Source: Oscillospiraceae bacterium
Lineage (GTDB): Bacteria; Bacillota; Clostridia; Oscillospirales; Ruminococcaceae
Direction of reading: 5' to 3'
DNA: 64,000 bases
Assembly: GCA_030539275.1 (NCBI GenBank)
Contig: JAUNSK010000018.1
Coordinates: 1 to 64,000 of the forward strand
Part shown: one piece after another, positions 8,378 to 16,837 of the stretch
Layout of the letters: each line of letters starts with the position of its first letter
Numbering within the stretch: the first letter of the stretch is position 1
The notes under the pieces: model-generated
What the model saw: only the letters and a program-made list of their open reading frames with translations
What the model was told of the DNA's origin: nothing
Database searches by the model: none
Position numbers and translations under genes: made by a program

Positions 8378-9892
8378 ATGGCAGGTGAAATTTTTGCAGA
8401 CAGATTAAGGGAGGCCATGGCAAGACAGGGTGTCAAACAGGCTGACCTGATCAGAGAGGCTGAAAAAAGCGGAATCAAGATGGGAAAAAGCCATATGAGT
8501 CAGTATGTGAACGGAAAGACTGTTCCAAGAGCTGATATGCTTCATTTTCTGGCCGCTGTACTTCATACAGATGAAAACTGGCTTAAAGGAAACTGTACAG
8601 AAAGTAAAACTTCATATGATAATTCAGATCAATTGAGTAATACAAATGAGAAGATCAATACATCAGGAGATATAAAAATGAGAGAATTTAAGAAATCTAC
8701 AAAACTTGACAACGTATTATATGATGTAAGGGGACCAGTAGTTGAAGAGGCTGCACGAATGGAGGAATCAGGTACTCAGGTCCTGAAGCTGAATATCGGA
8801 AATCCTGCTCCGTTCGGATTCCGTACACCTGATGAGGTAATATACGATATGCGTCAGCAGCTGACTGATTGTGAAGGATATTCACCGGCAAAAGGCCTTT
8901 TCTCAGCCAGAAAAGCAATCATGCAGTATGCACAGCTCAAAAAAATACCAAATGTTACGATCGAAGACATATACACAGGAAACGGTGTGAGTGAACTAAT
9001 AAATCTCAGTATGTCAGCACTGCTCAATGACGGTGACGAAATACTTATCCCGTCTCCTGATTATCCGTTATGGACAGCATGCGCAACACTTGCAGGAGGA
9101 AAGGCTGTTCATTATATCTGTGATGAGCAGGCTGACTGGTATCCTGATATGGATGATATAAAAAAGAAAATTACAGACAGGACAAAAGCAATTGTTATTA
9201 TTAACCCGAATAATCCTACAGGAGCTCTTTATCCAAGAGAAGTCCTCCGTCAGATCGTTAATATAGCAAGAGATCATCAGCTGATGATCTTTTCAGATGA
9301 GATATATGACAGACTGGTTATGGATGGCGAGGAGCATGTTTCAATTGCGTCCCTGGCTCCTGATCTTCTGTGTGTTACATTCAGCGGTTTATCAAAATCA
9401 CATATGATAGCAGGATTCAGAGTCGGCTGGATGATCATCAGCGGTAACAAAGAGATCGGCAGAGACTATATGGAAGGCATAAATATGCTTTCAAACATGA
9501 GACTCTGTTCAAATGTTCCGGCTCAGTCTGTAGTCCAGACGGCACTCGGCGGTCACCAGAGCGTTAATGATTATATTATTCCGGGCGGAAGAGTTTACGA
9601 ACAGAGGGACTATATTTATAAGGCACTTATTGATATTCCGGGTGTCACTGCTGTAAAACCGAAGGCAGCATTTTATATTTTCCCGAAGCTGGATGTCAAG
9701 AAATTCAATATCAGGGATGATGAGAAATTTGCACTTGATCTTCTCAGAGACAAGAAGATCCTGATTATCCACGGCGGCGGATTCAACTGGAAGACACCTG
9801 ATCATTTCCGTGTAGTTTATCTGCCGAGAATCGAAGTGCTTGAGGAGTCGGTTGGCAAAATAACTGATTTTCTTAGTTACTATCATCAGTAA
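8378..9892 (+). CDS. XRE-family HTH fused to a class I aminotransferase (AlaA-like)
   Basis: 504 residues. Residues 1-75 form a lambda-repressor-type HTH (FADRLREAMARQGVKQADL, then SHMSQYVNGKTVPRADML). A polar linker runs to about residue 100, and residues 101-504 are a complete fold-type I aminotransferase closest in motifs to alanine aminotransferase AlaA/YfbQ. It has NPNNPTGALY, the SDEIYDRL segment, PLP lysine Lys340 in GLSKSHMIAGFRVGW, and the C-terminal FRVVYLP arginine. The frame extends to a TTG at 8357, but ATG 8378 with GAGGTG is the better start. An AGGAGA site 7 bases before the ATG at 8678 would give a free 404-residue enzyme of normal family length. The role is probably a PLP- or amino-acid-responsive regulator plus transaminase; this differs from MocR, which has a GntR head. 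Confidence 0.88.
   Translation: MAGEIFADRLREAMARQGVKQADLIREAEKSGIKMGKSHMSQYVNGKTVPRADMLHFLAAVLHTDENWLKGNCTESKTSYDNSDQLSNTNEKINTSGDIKMREFKKSTKLDNVLYDVRGPVVEEAARMEESGTQVLKLNIGNPAPFGFRTPDEVIYDMRQQLTDCEGYSPAKGLFSARKAIMQYAQLKKIPNVTIEDIYTGNGVSELINLSMSALLNDGDEILIPSPDYPLWTACATLAGGKAVHYICDEQADWYPDMDDIKKKITDRTKAIVIINPNNPTGALYPREVLRQIVNIARDHQLMIFSDEIYDRLVMDGEEHVSIASLAPDLLCVTFSGLSKSHMIAGFRVGWMIISGNKEIGRDYMEGINMLSNMRLCSNVPAQSVVQTALGGHQSVNDYIIPGGRVYEQRDYIYKALIDIPGVTAVKPKAAFYIFPKLDVKKFNIRDDEKFALDLLRDKKILIIHGGGFNWKTPDHFRVVYLPRIEVLEESVGKITDFLSYYHQ
8665..8680 (+). promoter_or_regulatory. Internal ribosome binding site and start codon in the XRE-aminotransferase gene
   Basis: AGGAGA (8665-8670), seven bases, then ATG (8678-8680), in frame, exactly at the junction between linker and aminotransferase domain. 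Confidence 0.55.
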
Positions 9893-9904
9893 TACATTAA
9901 ATAA

Positions 9905-9949
9905 AAATTCACCTGTCTGAAAATTTAATTCAGACAGGTGAATTTTTTT
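9905..9949. terminator. Bidirectional terminator between convergent genes
   Basis: A 17-bp perfect stem (9905-9921 with 9929-9945) is flanked by A and T runs. It serves the aminotransferase gene on the plus strand and overlaps the stop of the acyl-CoA synthetase on the minus strand. Confidence 0.9.
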
Positions 9950-11582
9950 ATCCTTTTATCTGGGAAGCTACGACGCTTTCGCCACAGTATATTTTTCTGA
10001 GCTTTGGCTTTTCGATCTTTCCGGTAGGATTACGCGGAACATCTGCAAATATGATCTTATGAGGTCTTTTGTATCTCGGGAGATCCTTGCAGAATTCATT
10101 AATATCTTCTGTTGTAGCTGAGAATCCTGGTTTGACCTCGATAATTGCAGCTGCAATCTCACCGAGTCTGTGATCAGGAAGTCCGATAACGGCAACGTCC
10201 TTGATTACGGGATTTGAACGAAGGAAATCTTCGATCTGAACAGGGTACAGATTTTCACCGCCGCTAATGATAACGTCCTTTTTACGGTCAACAAGATAGA
10301 TAAATCCGTCTTCATCCTCCTGTGCCATGTCACCTGTATAAAGCCATCCGTCCTGCAGAACCTCGTCTGTTGCTTTCTGATCTTTGTAATAGCACTTCAT
10401 TACTCCGGGACCGTTTACTGCAAGCTCACCGACTTCTCCACGGCTTACGGTCTGTCTGTTTTCATCAACGATCCTTACATTCCAGCCATATCCGGCAACG
10501 CCGATAGCACCGACTTTACTGATATTTTCTATTCCGAGATGAACACAGCCGGGTCCGATAGATTCGCTGAGGCCGTAGTTTGTATCATACATATGGTCAG
10601 GAAATACTTTCTTCCAGCGTTTGATGAGACTCGGAGGTACAGGCTGAGCACCGATATGCATAAGTCTCCACTGTGAGAGATTATACTGACTCAGATCAAT
10701 ATCACCCCTGTCAATTGCATCAAGAATATCCTGAGCCCATGGAACCAGGAGCCATACAATTGAGCAGTGTTCTTCAGAGACAGTCTGAATAATATTTTTA
10801 GGTTTTACACCCTTAAGAAGAACAGCTTTTCCACCTACGAGCAGACTTCCGAACCAGTGCATTTTTGCACCGGTATGATAAAGCGGGGGAATACATAGAA
10901 ATACATCTTCGTGTGTCTGTTTGTGATGATTCTGTTCTACGCGGCAGGAATGCATGAGAGCTTCATGTCTATGTAAAATTGCTTTAGGAAATCCTGTAGT
11001 TCCTGAAGAAAAATAAATAGCTGCATCATCGTCATCGGAAATAGATATATCAGGAGCTGTACTTGAGTAATTTGCAGCAAGATGTAGATAATTTTCTGCA
11101 AATGTAGGACAGTTGTCACCTACATAGAACTGAAGCTTTACTGAAGGAAGCTTGTCACATATTTCTTCCATACGGCCTATAAATTCAGGTCCGAAAACTA
11201 CAGTGTTTACATCAGCAAGTTCTACGCAGTATTTGATTTCATCAGATGTGTATCTGTAGTTGAGCGGAACAGCAAGTGCGCCGGTTTTAAGAATACCGAA
11301 ATAAACAGGAAGCCATTCGAGGCCGTTCATCAGCAGTATTCCGACCTTGTCGCCTTTTTTTATACCGCGGCTTATGAGAAGATTTGCACATCTGTTGGCT
11401 TTCTCATTAAAAACGCTCCATGTTATTTCACGGCGGTAATTTTCAGATGAACCTGATTCGATAAGTTCGTATTCTTTCCATGTTACACGTCGTATTTCCT
11501 GCACTTCCGGATTGATTTCGACCAGTGCTATTTCATCGCCGTATTTGGCGGCGTTTTGTTCAAGCAATTGTGTTATTGGCAT
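9948..11582 (-). CDS. Acyl-CoA synthetase / AMP-dependent ligase
   Basis: ANL-superfamily enzyme of 544 residues that activates a carboxylic acid with ATP to an acyl-adenylate and then an acyl-CoA. Seen: the P-loop-like YFSSGTTGFPKAI (about residue 190), the YGLSESIGPG acyl-binding motif, YTGDMAQEDEDG, the hinge DRKKDVIISGGENLYP, and the C-terminal catalytic lysine in NPTGKIEKPKL. The N-terminus has a partly duplicated stretch (RRVTWKEYE followed 20 residues on by RREITWSVFNEKAN), the second copy being the one that fits the family. Chain-length specificity cannot be read from the sequence. It is a single gene convergent with the aminotransferase gene; no beta-oxidation genes are adjacent. Confidence 0.9.
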   Translation of the reverse strand: MPITQLLEQNAAKYGDEIALVEINPEVQEIRRVTWKEYELIESGSSENYRREITWSVFNEKANRCANLLISRGIKKGDKVGILLMNGLEWLPVYFGILKTGALAVPLNYRYTSDEIKYCVELADVNTVVFGPEFIGRMEEICDKLPSVKLQFYVGDNCPTFAENYLHLAANYSSTAPDISISDDDDAAIYFSSGTTGFPKAILHRHEALMHSCRVEQNHHKQTHEDVFLCIPPLYHTGAKMHWFGSLLVGGKAVLLKGVKPKNIIQTVSEEHCSIVWLLVPWAQDILDAIDRGDIDLSQYNLSQWRLMHIGAQPVPPSLIKRWKKVFPDHMYDTNYGLSESIGPGCVHLGIENISKVGAIGVAGYGWNVRIVDENRQTVSRGEVGELAVNGPGVMKCYYKDQKATDEVLQDGWLYTGDMAQEDEDGFIYLVDRKKDVIISGGENLYPVQIEDFLRSNPVIKDVAVIGLPDHRLGEIAAAIIEVKPGFSATTEDINEFCKDLPRYKRPHKIIFADVPRNPTGKIEKPKLRKIYCGESVVASQIKG

Positions 11583-11798
11583 AATAATTTCCTTTCATTT
11601 ATTTTATATTAATAATAATTTTAACACAATAAAGCATAAAAGTCAACAAAATATACATAATAAAAAATATATGTGTTAATTTGGGATAAAATAATTTTAC
11701 ATAGATTTTACTTTGAAACAATGGTGATTTTACAAACAAAGCATATAATAACACAAGAATTAAGATTTAATAAGATGTATCAAAAGTGGAGGATGTAT

Positions 11799-13541
11799 AT
11801 GGACATATTTTCAATTTTAACACTGTTCGGAGGGCTTGCACTCTTTCTTTACGGCATGAATGAAATGGGAAAGGGGCTTGAGAAACTGGCAGGAGGAAAG
11901 CTTGAAAAGATATTTGAAAAGCTGACTTCCAACAGACTTAAGGGTCTGCTTCTCGGAGTAGGTGTTACTGCACTGATTCAGTCATCATCGGCAACTACAG
12001 TAATGCTTGTAGGTTTTGTTAATTCCGGAATAATGAAGCTGGCACAGGCGATATCAATAATTATGGGAGCGAATATAGGTACTACAATTACTTCATGGCT
12101 GCTCAGTCTTTCAGTTATTGACGGCAACAGCTTCTGGATAAAAATGCTCAAACCAACATCATTTTCACCTGTACTGGCTGTAATAGGCATAATATTTATA
12201 ATGTTTGTAAAGGATCAGAAAAAGAAGGATATAGGTTCGGTATTTGTAGGATTTGCCGTTCTTATGTTCGGAATGAATACAATGAGCGGTGCAGTAGCAC
12301 CTCTTGCTGACAGTGAAAAATTCACTGGCATACTTACAATGTTTTCAAATCCTTTTCTCGGTGTTCTGGCGGGCGCATTTCTGACAGCTGTTATCCAGTC
12401 ATCTTCTGCATCAGTCGGTATTCTTCAGGCGTTGTCATCAACGGGTAATCTTCAGTTTGGTGCAGCAATTCCTATTATACTCGGTCAGAATATCGGAACA
12501 TGTGTAACTGCACTCATGTCAAGCGTCGGTGCCAATAAAAATGCAAAGAGAGTTGCTGTTGTACATCTGTATTTTAATCTTATCGGTACAGCTGCATTTA
12601 TGATACTGTTCTATTCAATAAGTGCATTTGTTGACTTCAGTTTTATGGATTCAGCAGTTAGTGCTTTCGGAATAGCAGCTGTTCATACTATATTTAACAT
12701 AATAGCGACTGCAATACTGCTTCCTTTCTCAAAACTGCTTGAAAAGCTTGCATATCTTACAGTCAAGGATGACGATACTGATGAAAAGATCGAGGTTCTT
12801 GATGACAGACTCCTGAATACTCCTGCTATTGCAATAGAACAGTGCAGAAGTCTTACAGCAAAGATGGGACAGCTGTCAATGGATACTATCGGACTTGCAG
12901 TAAGCCTCTGCGAGAAATACGAAAAGAAGAAAGCGGAGAAATTGCTGGCAAATGAAGAACAGATAGATCTCTATGAGGACAAGATAGGTGCATATCTTGT
13001 AAAGGTAAGTTCACGTGATCTGACTGATATTGACAGCAAATCTGTCTCAAAGCTTCTTCACATCATAGGTGACTTTGAACGAATCTCAGATCATGCCGTT
13101 AATATTCATGATACAGCCCTTGAGATGCATGAAAAGAATCTGAAATTTACCGGAGAGGCATCAAAGGAACTTAAAACTATTACTGATGCCGTAAAAGAAG
13201 TAGTAAGTATGTCAGTAAATTCATTTATTAATAATGATTCGTCTCTTGCTCTTATGGTTGAACCACTTGAAGAAGTAGTTGATGATCTGAGAATAGAGAT
13301 CAGAAACCGTCATATAAACAGACTTCAGACAGAAAAATGTACAATAGAAATGGGATTTATTTTTTCTGATTACCTTACTAATCTGGAAAGAGTTTCAGAT
13401 CACTGTTCAAATATTGCCTTATGCATGCTTCAGATAATAAACAACAATTTTGATACACACGAATATCAGCATGAAATGAAATCGTCAGGCAGAAACTTTG
13501 ACAAACAGTACGAAATATTCAAGGTGAAATACTCAGTATAA
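11799..13541 (+). CDS. Na+/phosphate symporter with C-terminal PhoU-like domain
   Basis: Membrane transporter of 580 residues of the NptA/YjbB (PNaS) family. Two inverted membrane repeats each carry the signature QSSSA (IQSSSATTVML near residue 60, IQSSSASVGIL near residue 195). A cytosolic helical PhoU-type domain (about residues 350-550) has two DFERISDHAVNI / NLERVSDHCSNI repeats. The frame is open upstream to 11673, but ATG 11799 follows GGAGG at the right spacing and begins with the first hydrophobic segment. It probably exports or imports phosphate with sodium and is self-regulated by PhoU-like feedback. No pst or pho genes are nearby. Confidence 0.92.
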   Translation: MDIFSILTLFGGLALFLYGMNEMGKGLEKLAGGKLEKIFEKLTSNRLKGLLLGVGVTALIQSSSATTVMLVGFVNSGIMKLAQAISIIMGANIGTTITSWLLSLSVIDGNSFWIKMLKPTSFSPVLAVIGIIFIMFVKDQKKKDIGSVFVGFAVLMFGMNTMSGAVAPLADSEKFTGILTMFSNPFLGVLAGAFLTAVIQSSSASVGILQALSSTGNLQFGAAIPIILGQNIGTCVTALMSSVGANKNAKRVAVVHLYFNLIGTAAFMILFYSISAFVDFSFMDSAVSAFGIAAVHTIFNIIATAILLPFSKLLEKLAYLTVKDDDTDEKIEVLDDRLLNTPAIAIEQCRSLTAKMGQLSMDTIGLAVSLCEKYEKKKAEKLLANEEQIDLYEDKIGAYLVKVSSRDLTDIDSKSVSKLLHIIGDFERISDHAVNIHDTALEMHEKNLKFTGEASKELKTITDAVKEVVSMSVNSFINNDSSLALMVEPLEEVVDDLRIEIRNRHINRLQTEKCTIEMGFIFSDYLTNLERVSDHCSNIALCMLQIINNNFDTHEYQHEMKSSGRNFDKQYEIFKVKYSV

Positions 13542-13586
13542 AATATCAGGATAATATCCAAAAGGATTTAATAATAATATAGAAGA

Positions 13587-13620
13587 GGCATCCGATGAAA
13601 ATAATCATCGGATGCCGGTT
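13587..13620 (+). terminator. Terminator of the Na/phosphate symporter
   Basis: A perfect 12-bp stem GGCATCCGATGA / TCATCGGATGCC (13587-13598, 13605-13616). The T tail is weak (GGTTTGTTT), so it is less certain as a terminator. The rest of 13621-13745 holds nothing recognisable. Confidence 0.6.
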
Positions 13621-13745
13621 TGTTTATAACTTACGCAAGAAGTCTGTTTGCAGTTTTTGCAATTAATAAATATATTAATTATAGTCAGAAATACATCAGA
13701 TCTGCGTGAAACCACCACTATATTTATTAAACTATCAAAATAGAG

Positions 13746-13774
13746 TTGCAATATTTCTGGTTTTATAGTAAAAT
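13746..13774 (+). promoter_or_regulatory. Promoter of rfbA
   Basis: TTGCAA (13746-13751), 17 bases, TAAAAT (13769-13774), about 66 bases before the ATG. Confidence 0.55.
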
Positions 13775-13839
13775 AGAAAGAAATTAATTATTGTTGCACA
13801 TATACGCCAGTACCTGGTGTGTTGTGAAAGGAGATATGT

Positions 13840-14724
13840 ATGAAGGGAATTATTCTGGCCGGAGGGTCAGGTACAAGACTTTATCCACTTACAATGGTGA
13901 CATCAAAACAGCTTCTGCCTGTTTATGACAAGCCGATGATATACTATCCGCTGTCTACGCTTATGCTTGCCGGTATACGTGATATACTTATAATATCGAC
14001 CCCTGCAGATATACATAATTTCGAAAACCTTTTAGGCGATGGTTCTGATTTTGGTCTTAAGTTAAGCTATAAGGTTCAGCCATCACCAGACGGACTCGCT
14101 CAGGCATTTCTGCTTGGTGAAGAATTTATCGGCGGTGAGCCATGTGCAATGGTTCTTGGTGACAATATATTTTATGGCAACGGCTTTTCAGAAATACTTT
14201 GTGAAGCAGTGAATAATGCTGAAAATGGTACAGCAACAATATTCGGCTATTATGTAAATGATCCGCAGAGATTCGGAATAGTAGAGTTTGATGAAAATGA
14301 AAATGTTATCTCTGTTGAGGAGAAACCGGAAAACCCGAAGTCAAATTACTGCATTACAGGTCTGTATTTTTATGACAAGCGCGTAACTGAGCTTGCAAAG
14401 CAGGTAAAACCAAGTGCGAGGGGAGAACTTGAAATAACAACTCTCAATGAACTTTATCTCAACGCTTCATCTCTCAAAGTAAAGCTTCTCGGCCGTGGTT
14501 TTGCATGGCTTGATACCGGAACCATGGACAGTCTTGTCGAGGCTTCTGATTTTGTACAGATGCTTCAGAAGAGACAGGGAGTGGAGATCTCTGCCCCTGA
14601 AGAGATTGCTTTCAGAAATGGCTGGATCAATGAGGATAAGCTTCTTGTTTCAGCACAGAGATATGGAAAATCTCCATACGGACAGCATCTTAAAAAGGTC
14701 GCTGAAGGAAAAATCCATTATTAA
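13840..14724 (+). CDS. rfbA: Glucose-1-phosphate thymidylyltransferase
   Basis: First enzyme of dTDP-L-rhamnose synthesis: dTTP plus glucose 1-phosphate give dTDP-glucose. The 294-residue protein has the nucleotidyl-transferase signature [11 protein letters not shown] at residues 8-18, [24 protein letters not shown] with the metal-binding Asp, and [18 protein letters not shown] precedes the ATG. It stands alone with its own promoter and terminator; rfbB, rfbC and rfbD are not in the window, so the rest of the rhamnose pathway must be elsewhere. Confidence 0.96.
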   Translation: MKGIILAGGSGTRLYPLTMVTSKQLLPVYDKPMIYYPLSTLMLAGIRDILIISTPADIHNFENLLGDGSDFGLKLSYKVQPSPDGLAQAFLLGEEFIGGEPCAMVLGDNIFYGNGFSEILCEAVNNAENGTATIFGYYVNDPQRFGIVEFDENENVISVEEKPENPKSNYCITGLYFYDKRVTELAKQVKPSARGELEITTLNELYLNASSLKVKLLGRGFAWLDTGTMDSLVEASDFVQMLQKRQGVEISAPEEIAFRNGWINEDKLLVSAQRYGKSPYGQHLKKVAEGKIHY

Positions 14725-14743
14725 TAGTATAATTACAGCTATA

Positions 14744-14784
14744 AAAATTACCGGATGCATAATAATGTATCCGGTAATTTTTAT
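14744..14784 (+). terminator. Terminator of rfbA
   Basis: AAAATTACCGGATGCAT pairs with a TATCCGGTAATTTTT arm (14744-14760 with 14765-14782), with a U tract. Confidence 0.85.
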
Positions 14785-14930
14785 ATAAAACCAAACAGGG
14801 TAATAAACTGTCTCAATAATAAATGTGTTTTTTTTATATTAAAAATATGTTTTATTTAAAAAATTTAATATTATTTTAAGGTTTGGGCTGTATTATAATG
14901 ATATCAACTGATATATAGAAAGGAGCTGCT

Positions 14931-15770
14931 ATGAAACACATCAGAACGCTTATTATTTATCTGACTGTTCTGCTTTCTGTACAGTGTGCAGCCAGCGGAT
15001 GTTCACTTAAAAAGACATACAGCAGTATTGATATATCATTTCTTAAGGTCGGTAAAGCAGATGCGATAGTAATCAGGACTCCTGACCATGCAGTTCTTAT
15101 AGATGCAGCAAACCAGGGTGAAGGCAAAGAAATATATGCCTTTTGTGAAGAAAACGGATATACGGAGCTGGATTATTTTATTCTGACACATTTTGATTCA
15201 GATCATGTAGGCGGTGCCAGAGCGGTAGTAAATAAGTTCTCTGTTAAAAATATTCTGCAGCCTGACTATACAGAAAACAGCAAAGAGTTTAAAAATTATT
15301 CAGAAGCTGTTCTGGAAAAGGGCTATACTGTACAGACTGTGACAGACACAGTAACTTTTGAACTTGATGATGTATATTTTAAAGTTTATCCGTCGTCAGG
15401 AGGCCCGTATGATGATGTAAATAATTATTCACTCGTAATAACTGCAACACACGGAAATAATTCATTTATTTTTGCAGGTGATGCAGAGAAGGAGAGAATA
15501 AAAGAATGTATGGACCAGATTCCACAGAGGACTAAGGGCTGGTCTCTTATCAAAATGCCTCACCATGGCGGATACGAAAAAAATCTTGATGATTTTATAA
15601 GGTTTATAAGACCTGAATATGCAGTCGTCACATGTTCGTCAGGCAGCCCGGCTGATGACAGAACTTTAAATCTGCTGGGAGAGACCGGAACTGAAGTATA
15701 TTATACATGTGATGGAGGTATTACATTTACATCTGACGGATACAAACTTGTCCATACGTCCATATCGTAG
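14931..15770 (+). CDS. Secreted MBL-fold lipoprotein, ComEC-C-terminus-like
   Basis: 279 residues with a lipoprotein signal (hydrophobic residues 5-20, lipobox AASGC, acylated Cys24), so anchored outside the membrane. The mature part is a metallo-beta-lactamase fold. It has THFDSDHVGGA (metal-binding motif), a following Asp in FIFAGDAEKERI, and MPHHGGYEKN. This is the arrangement of the soluble C-terminal hydrolase domain of the DNA-uptake protein ComEC, here without the channel. Related solo proteins may cleave extracellular nucleic acid or phosphodiesters; the substrate is not evident. It is a single gene with AAGGAG before the ATG. Confidence 0.85.
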   Translation: MKHIRTLIIYLTVLLSVQCAASGCSLKKTYSSIDISFLKVGKADAIVIRTPDHAVLIDAANQGEGKEIYAFCEENGYTELDYFILTHFDSDHVGGARAVVNKFSVKNILQPDYTENSKEFKNYSEAVLEKGYTVQTVTDTVTFELDDVYFKVYPSSGGPYDDVNNYSLVITATHGNNSFIFAGDAEKERIKECMDQIPQRTKGWSLIKMPHHGGYEKNLDDFIRFIRPEYAVVTCSSGSPADDRTLNLLGETGTEVYYTCDGGITFTSDGYKLVHTSIS

Positions 15771-15788
15771 ATAATTTACTTTTATAAA

Positions 15789-15824
15789 GTAATATACGGA
15801 CAGCATTCCGTGTCCGTATATTAC
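15789..15824 (+). terminator. Perfect 14-bp hairpin after the MBL lipoprotein gene
   Basis: GTAATATACGGACA (15789-15802) pairs fully with 15811-15824. The tail is only weakly T-rich; a second small hairpin TTGTAA-N7-TTACAA (15842-15860) with TTTTTAT follows and may complete termination. Confidence 0.6.
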
Positions 15825-15835
15825 AGTATGAAAAT

Positions 15836-16043
15836 AGATTTTTGTAATACCAAGTTACAATTTTTATATGTTTATCTGTCTAGAAATAAGGATAATGTTA
15901 TCGTTTTCATTTTTGCATATCTACATTTTTCCGGGCTTTAAACCGGGTAGGTTATGATCCCTCCTTATTTTACTTAGTCTATGCAAAAACTATCCTTTTA
16001 CTTACAGTAATCAGATGACAGACCATCTTGTCTCCCATCTGAC
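15836..16043 (-). ncRNA. Candidate structured small RNA, orphan, minus strand
   Basis: This gap of 368 bases between two plus-strand genes has its own minus-strand promoter (TG-C-TATAAT, -10 at 16050-16055), predicting a start near 16043. The transcript would fold as a 5' hairpin (TCAGATG with CATCTGA, inner AGAC/GTCT; 16011-16042). A second long domain is closed by AAGGATA/TATCCTT (15991-15997 with 15888-15894) and TTTTTGCATA/TATGCAAAAA (15980-15989 with 15910-15919). An inner AGGAGGGATCATAACC segment and a CCGG-TTTAAAGC-CCGG hairpin sit between. A hairpin at 15842-15860 could end it. No open frame explains it. The class is unknown; size is in the 6S/raiA range but I do not recognise either. 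Confidence 0.5.
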
Positions 16044-16138
16044 ATGCTAATTATAGCATATATTTATGTCCAAATTATGTCGATAGCGAGTTTTTTCTTA
16101 AAAATACACAAAAAATTTTTTTAGAAAGGAAAAAGTTT

Positions 16139-16837
16139 ATGTCAAATGTTCTTGTAGCTGAAGACAATTTAACAATATCAACACTTTATAAAGAGTACAT
16201 TGAACGTGAGGGTTATAAGGTATATGTTGCCCAGAACGGGCAGGATGCAATTGATCTTTTTGTCAGCCAGGATTTTGATCTGGTTCTTCTTGATGTGGTG
16301 ATGCCTGTTATGGATGGCTTTGATACCTGCAGAAATATCAGGAAAATATCAAATGTTCCTATAATGATGGTTACAGGCAAAGGTGAGGATTTTGAAAAAA
16401 TAATGGGGCTCGGCATCGGTGCTGATGAGTATATCGTAAAACCGTGTTCTCCCGGAGAAATAGTTGCAAGAATGAGGGCTATTCTCAGACGTATATACTT
16501 TGAGCACAGCAACAGTCCGCAAAGACATGTGATGAGATGCGCTAATCTTGAAGTTGACATGGACAACTTTTCAGTTTCTATAAGCGGACGCAAGGCTATG
16601 CTGACAAAAAAAGAACTGGAAATTCTATGGACACTTGCACAGAATAAAGACAAAGTATTTACCAGAGAAAATCTTCTCAACAGTTTATGGGGTTATGATT
16701 ATTACGGAGACTGCAGAACAGTGGATTCACATATCAAGCGTCTGAGAGCAAAGCTTGATATGTTTGATCACCCTGAATGGAATATAAAAACCATATGGGG
16801 TATGGGATACAAGTTTGAGGTGTATAATTATGAATGA
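16139..16837 (+). CDS. OmpR/PhoB-family response regulator
   Basis: 232 residues: receiver domain with acidic pocket EDN at residues 8-10, phospho-acceptor Asp52 in LLDVVMP, and a switch lysine in EYIVKPCSPGE. The C-terminal winged helix contains RKAMLTKKELEIL and RTVDSHIKRLRAKL. AGAAAGGA precedes the ATG. It overlaps the downstream kinase by 8 bases, so the two are translationally coupled and form a cognate pair. Targets are not evident; no transporter or lantibiotic genes adjoin. Confidence 0.93.
   Translation: MSNVLVAEDNLTISTLYKEYIEREGYKVYVAQNGQDAIDLFVSQDFDLVLLDVVMPVMDGFDTCRNIRKISNVPIMMVTGKGEDFEKIMGLGIGADEYIVKPCSPGEIVARMRAILRRIYFEHSNSPQRHVMRCANLEVDMDNFSVSISGRKAMLTKKELEILWTLAQNKDKVFTRENLLNSLWGYDYYGDCRTVDSHIKRLRAKLDMFDHPEWNIKTIWGMGYKFEVYNYE

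Noticed and set aside
15940-15975. Anti-Shine-Dalgarno-like CCCTCCTT as evidence of a plus-strand regulatory RNA
   Set aside because: The only promoter found directs the minus strand, where the same bases read AGGAGGG; the plus-strand reading is probably chance.
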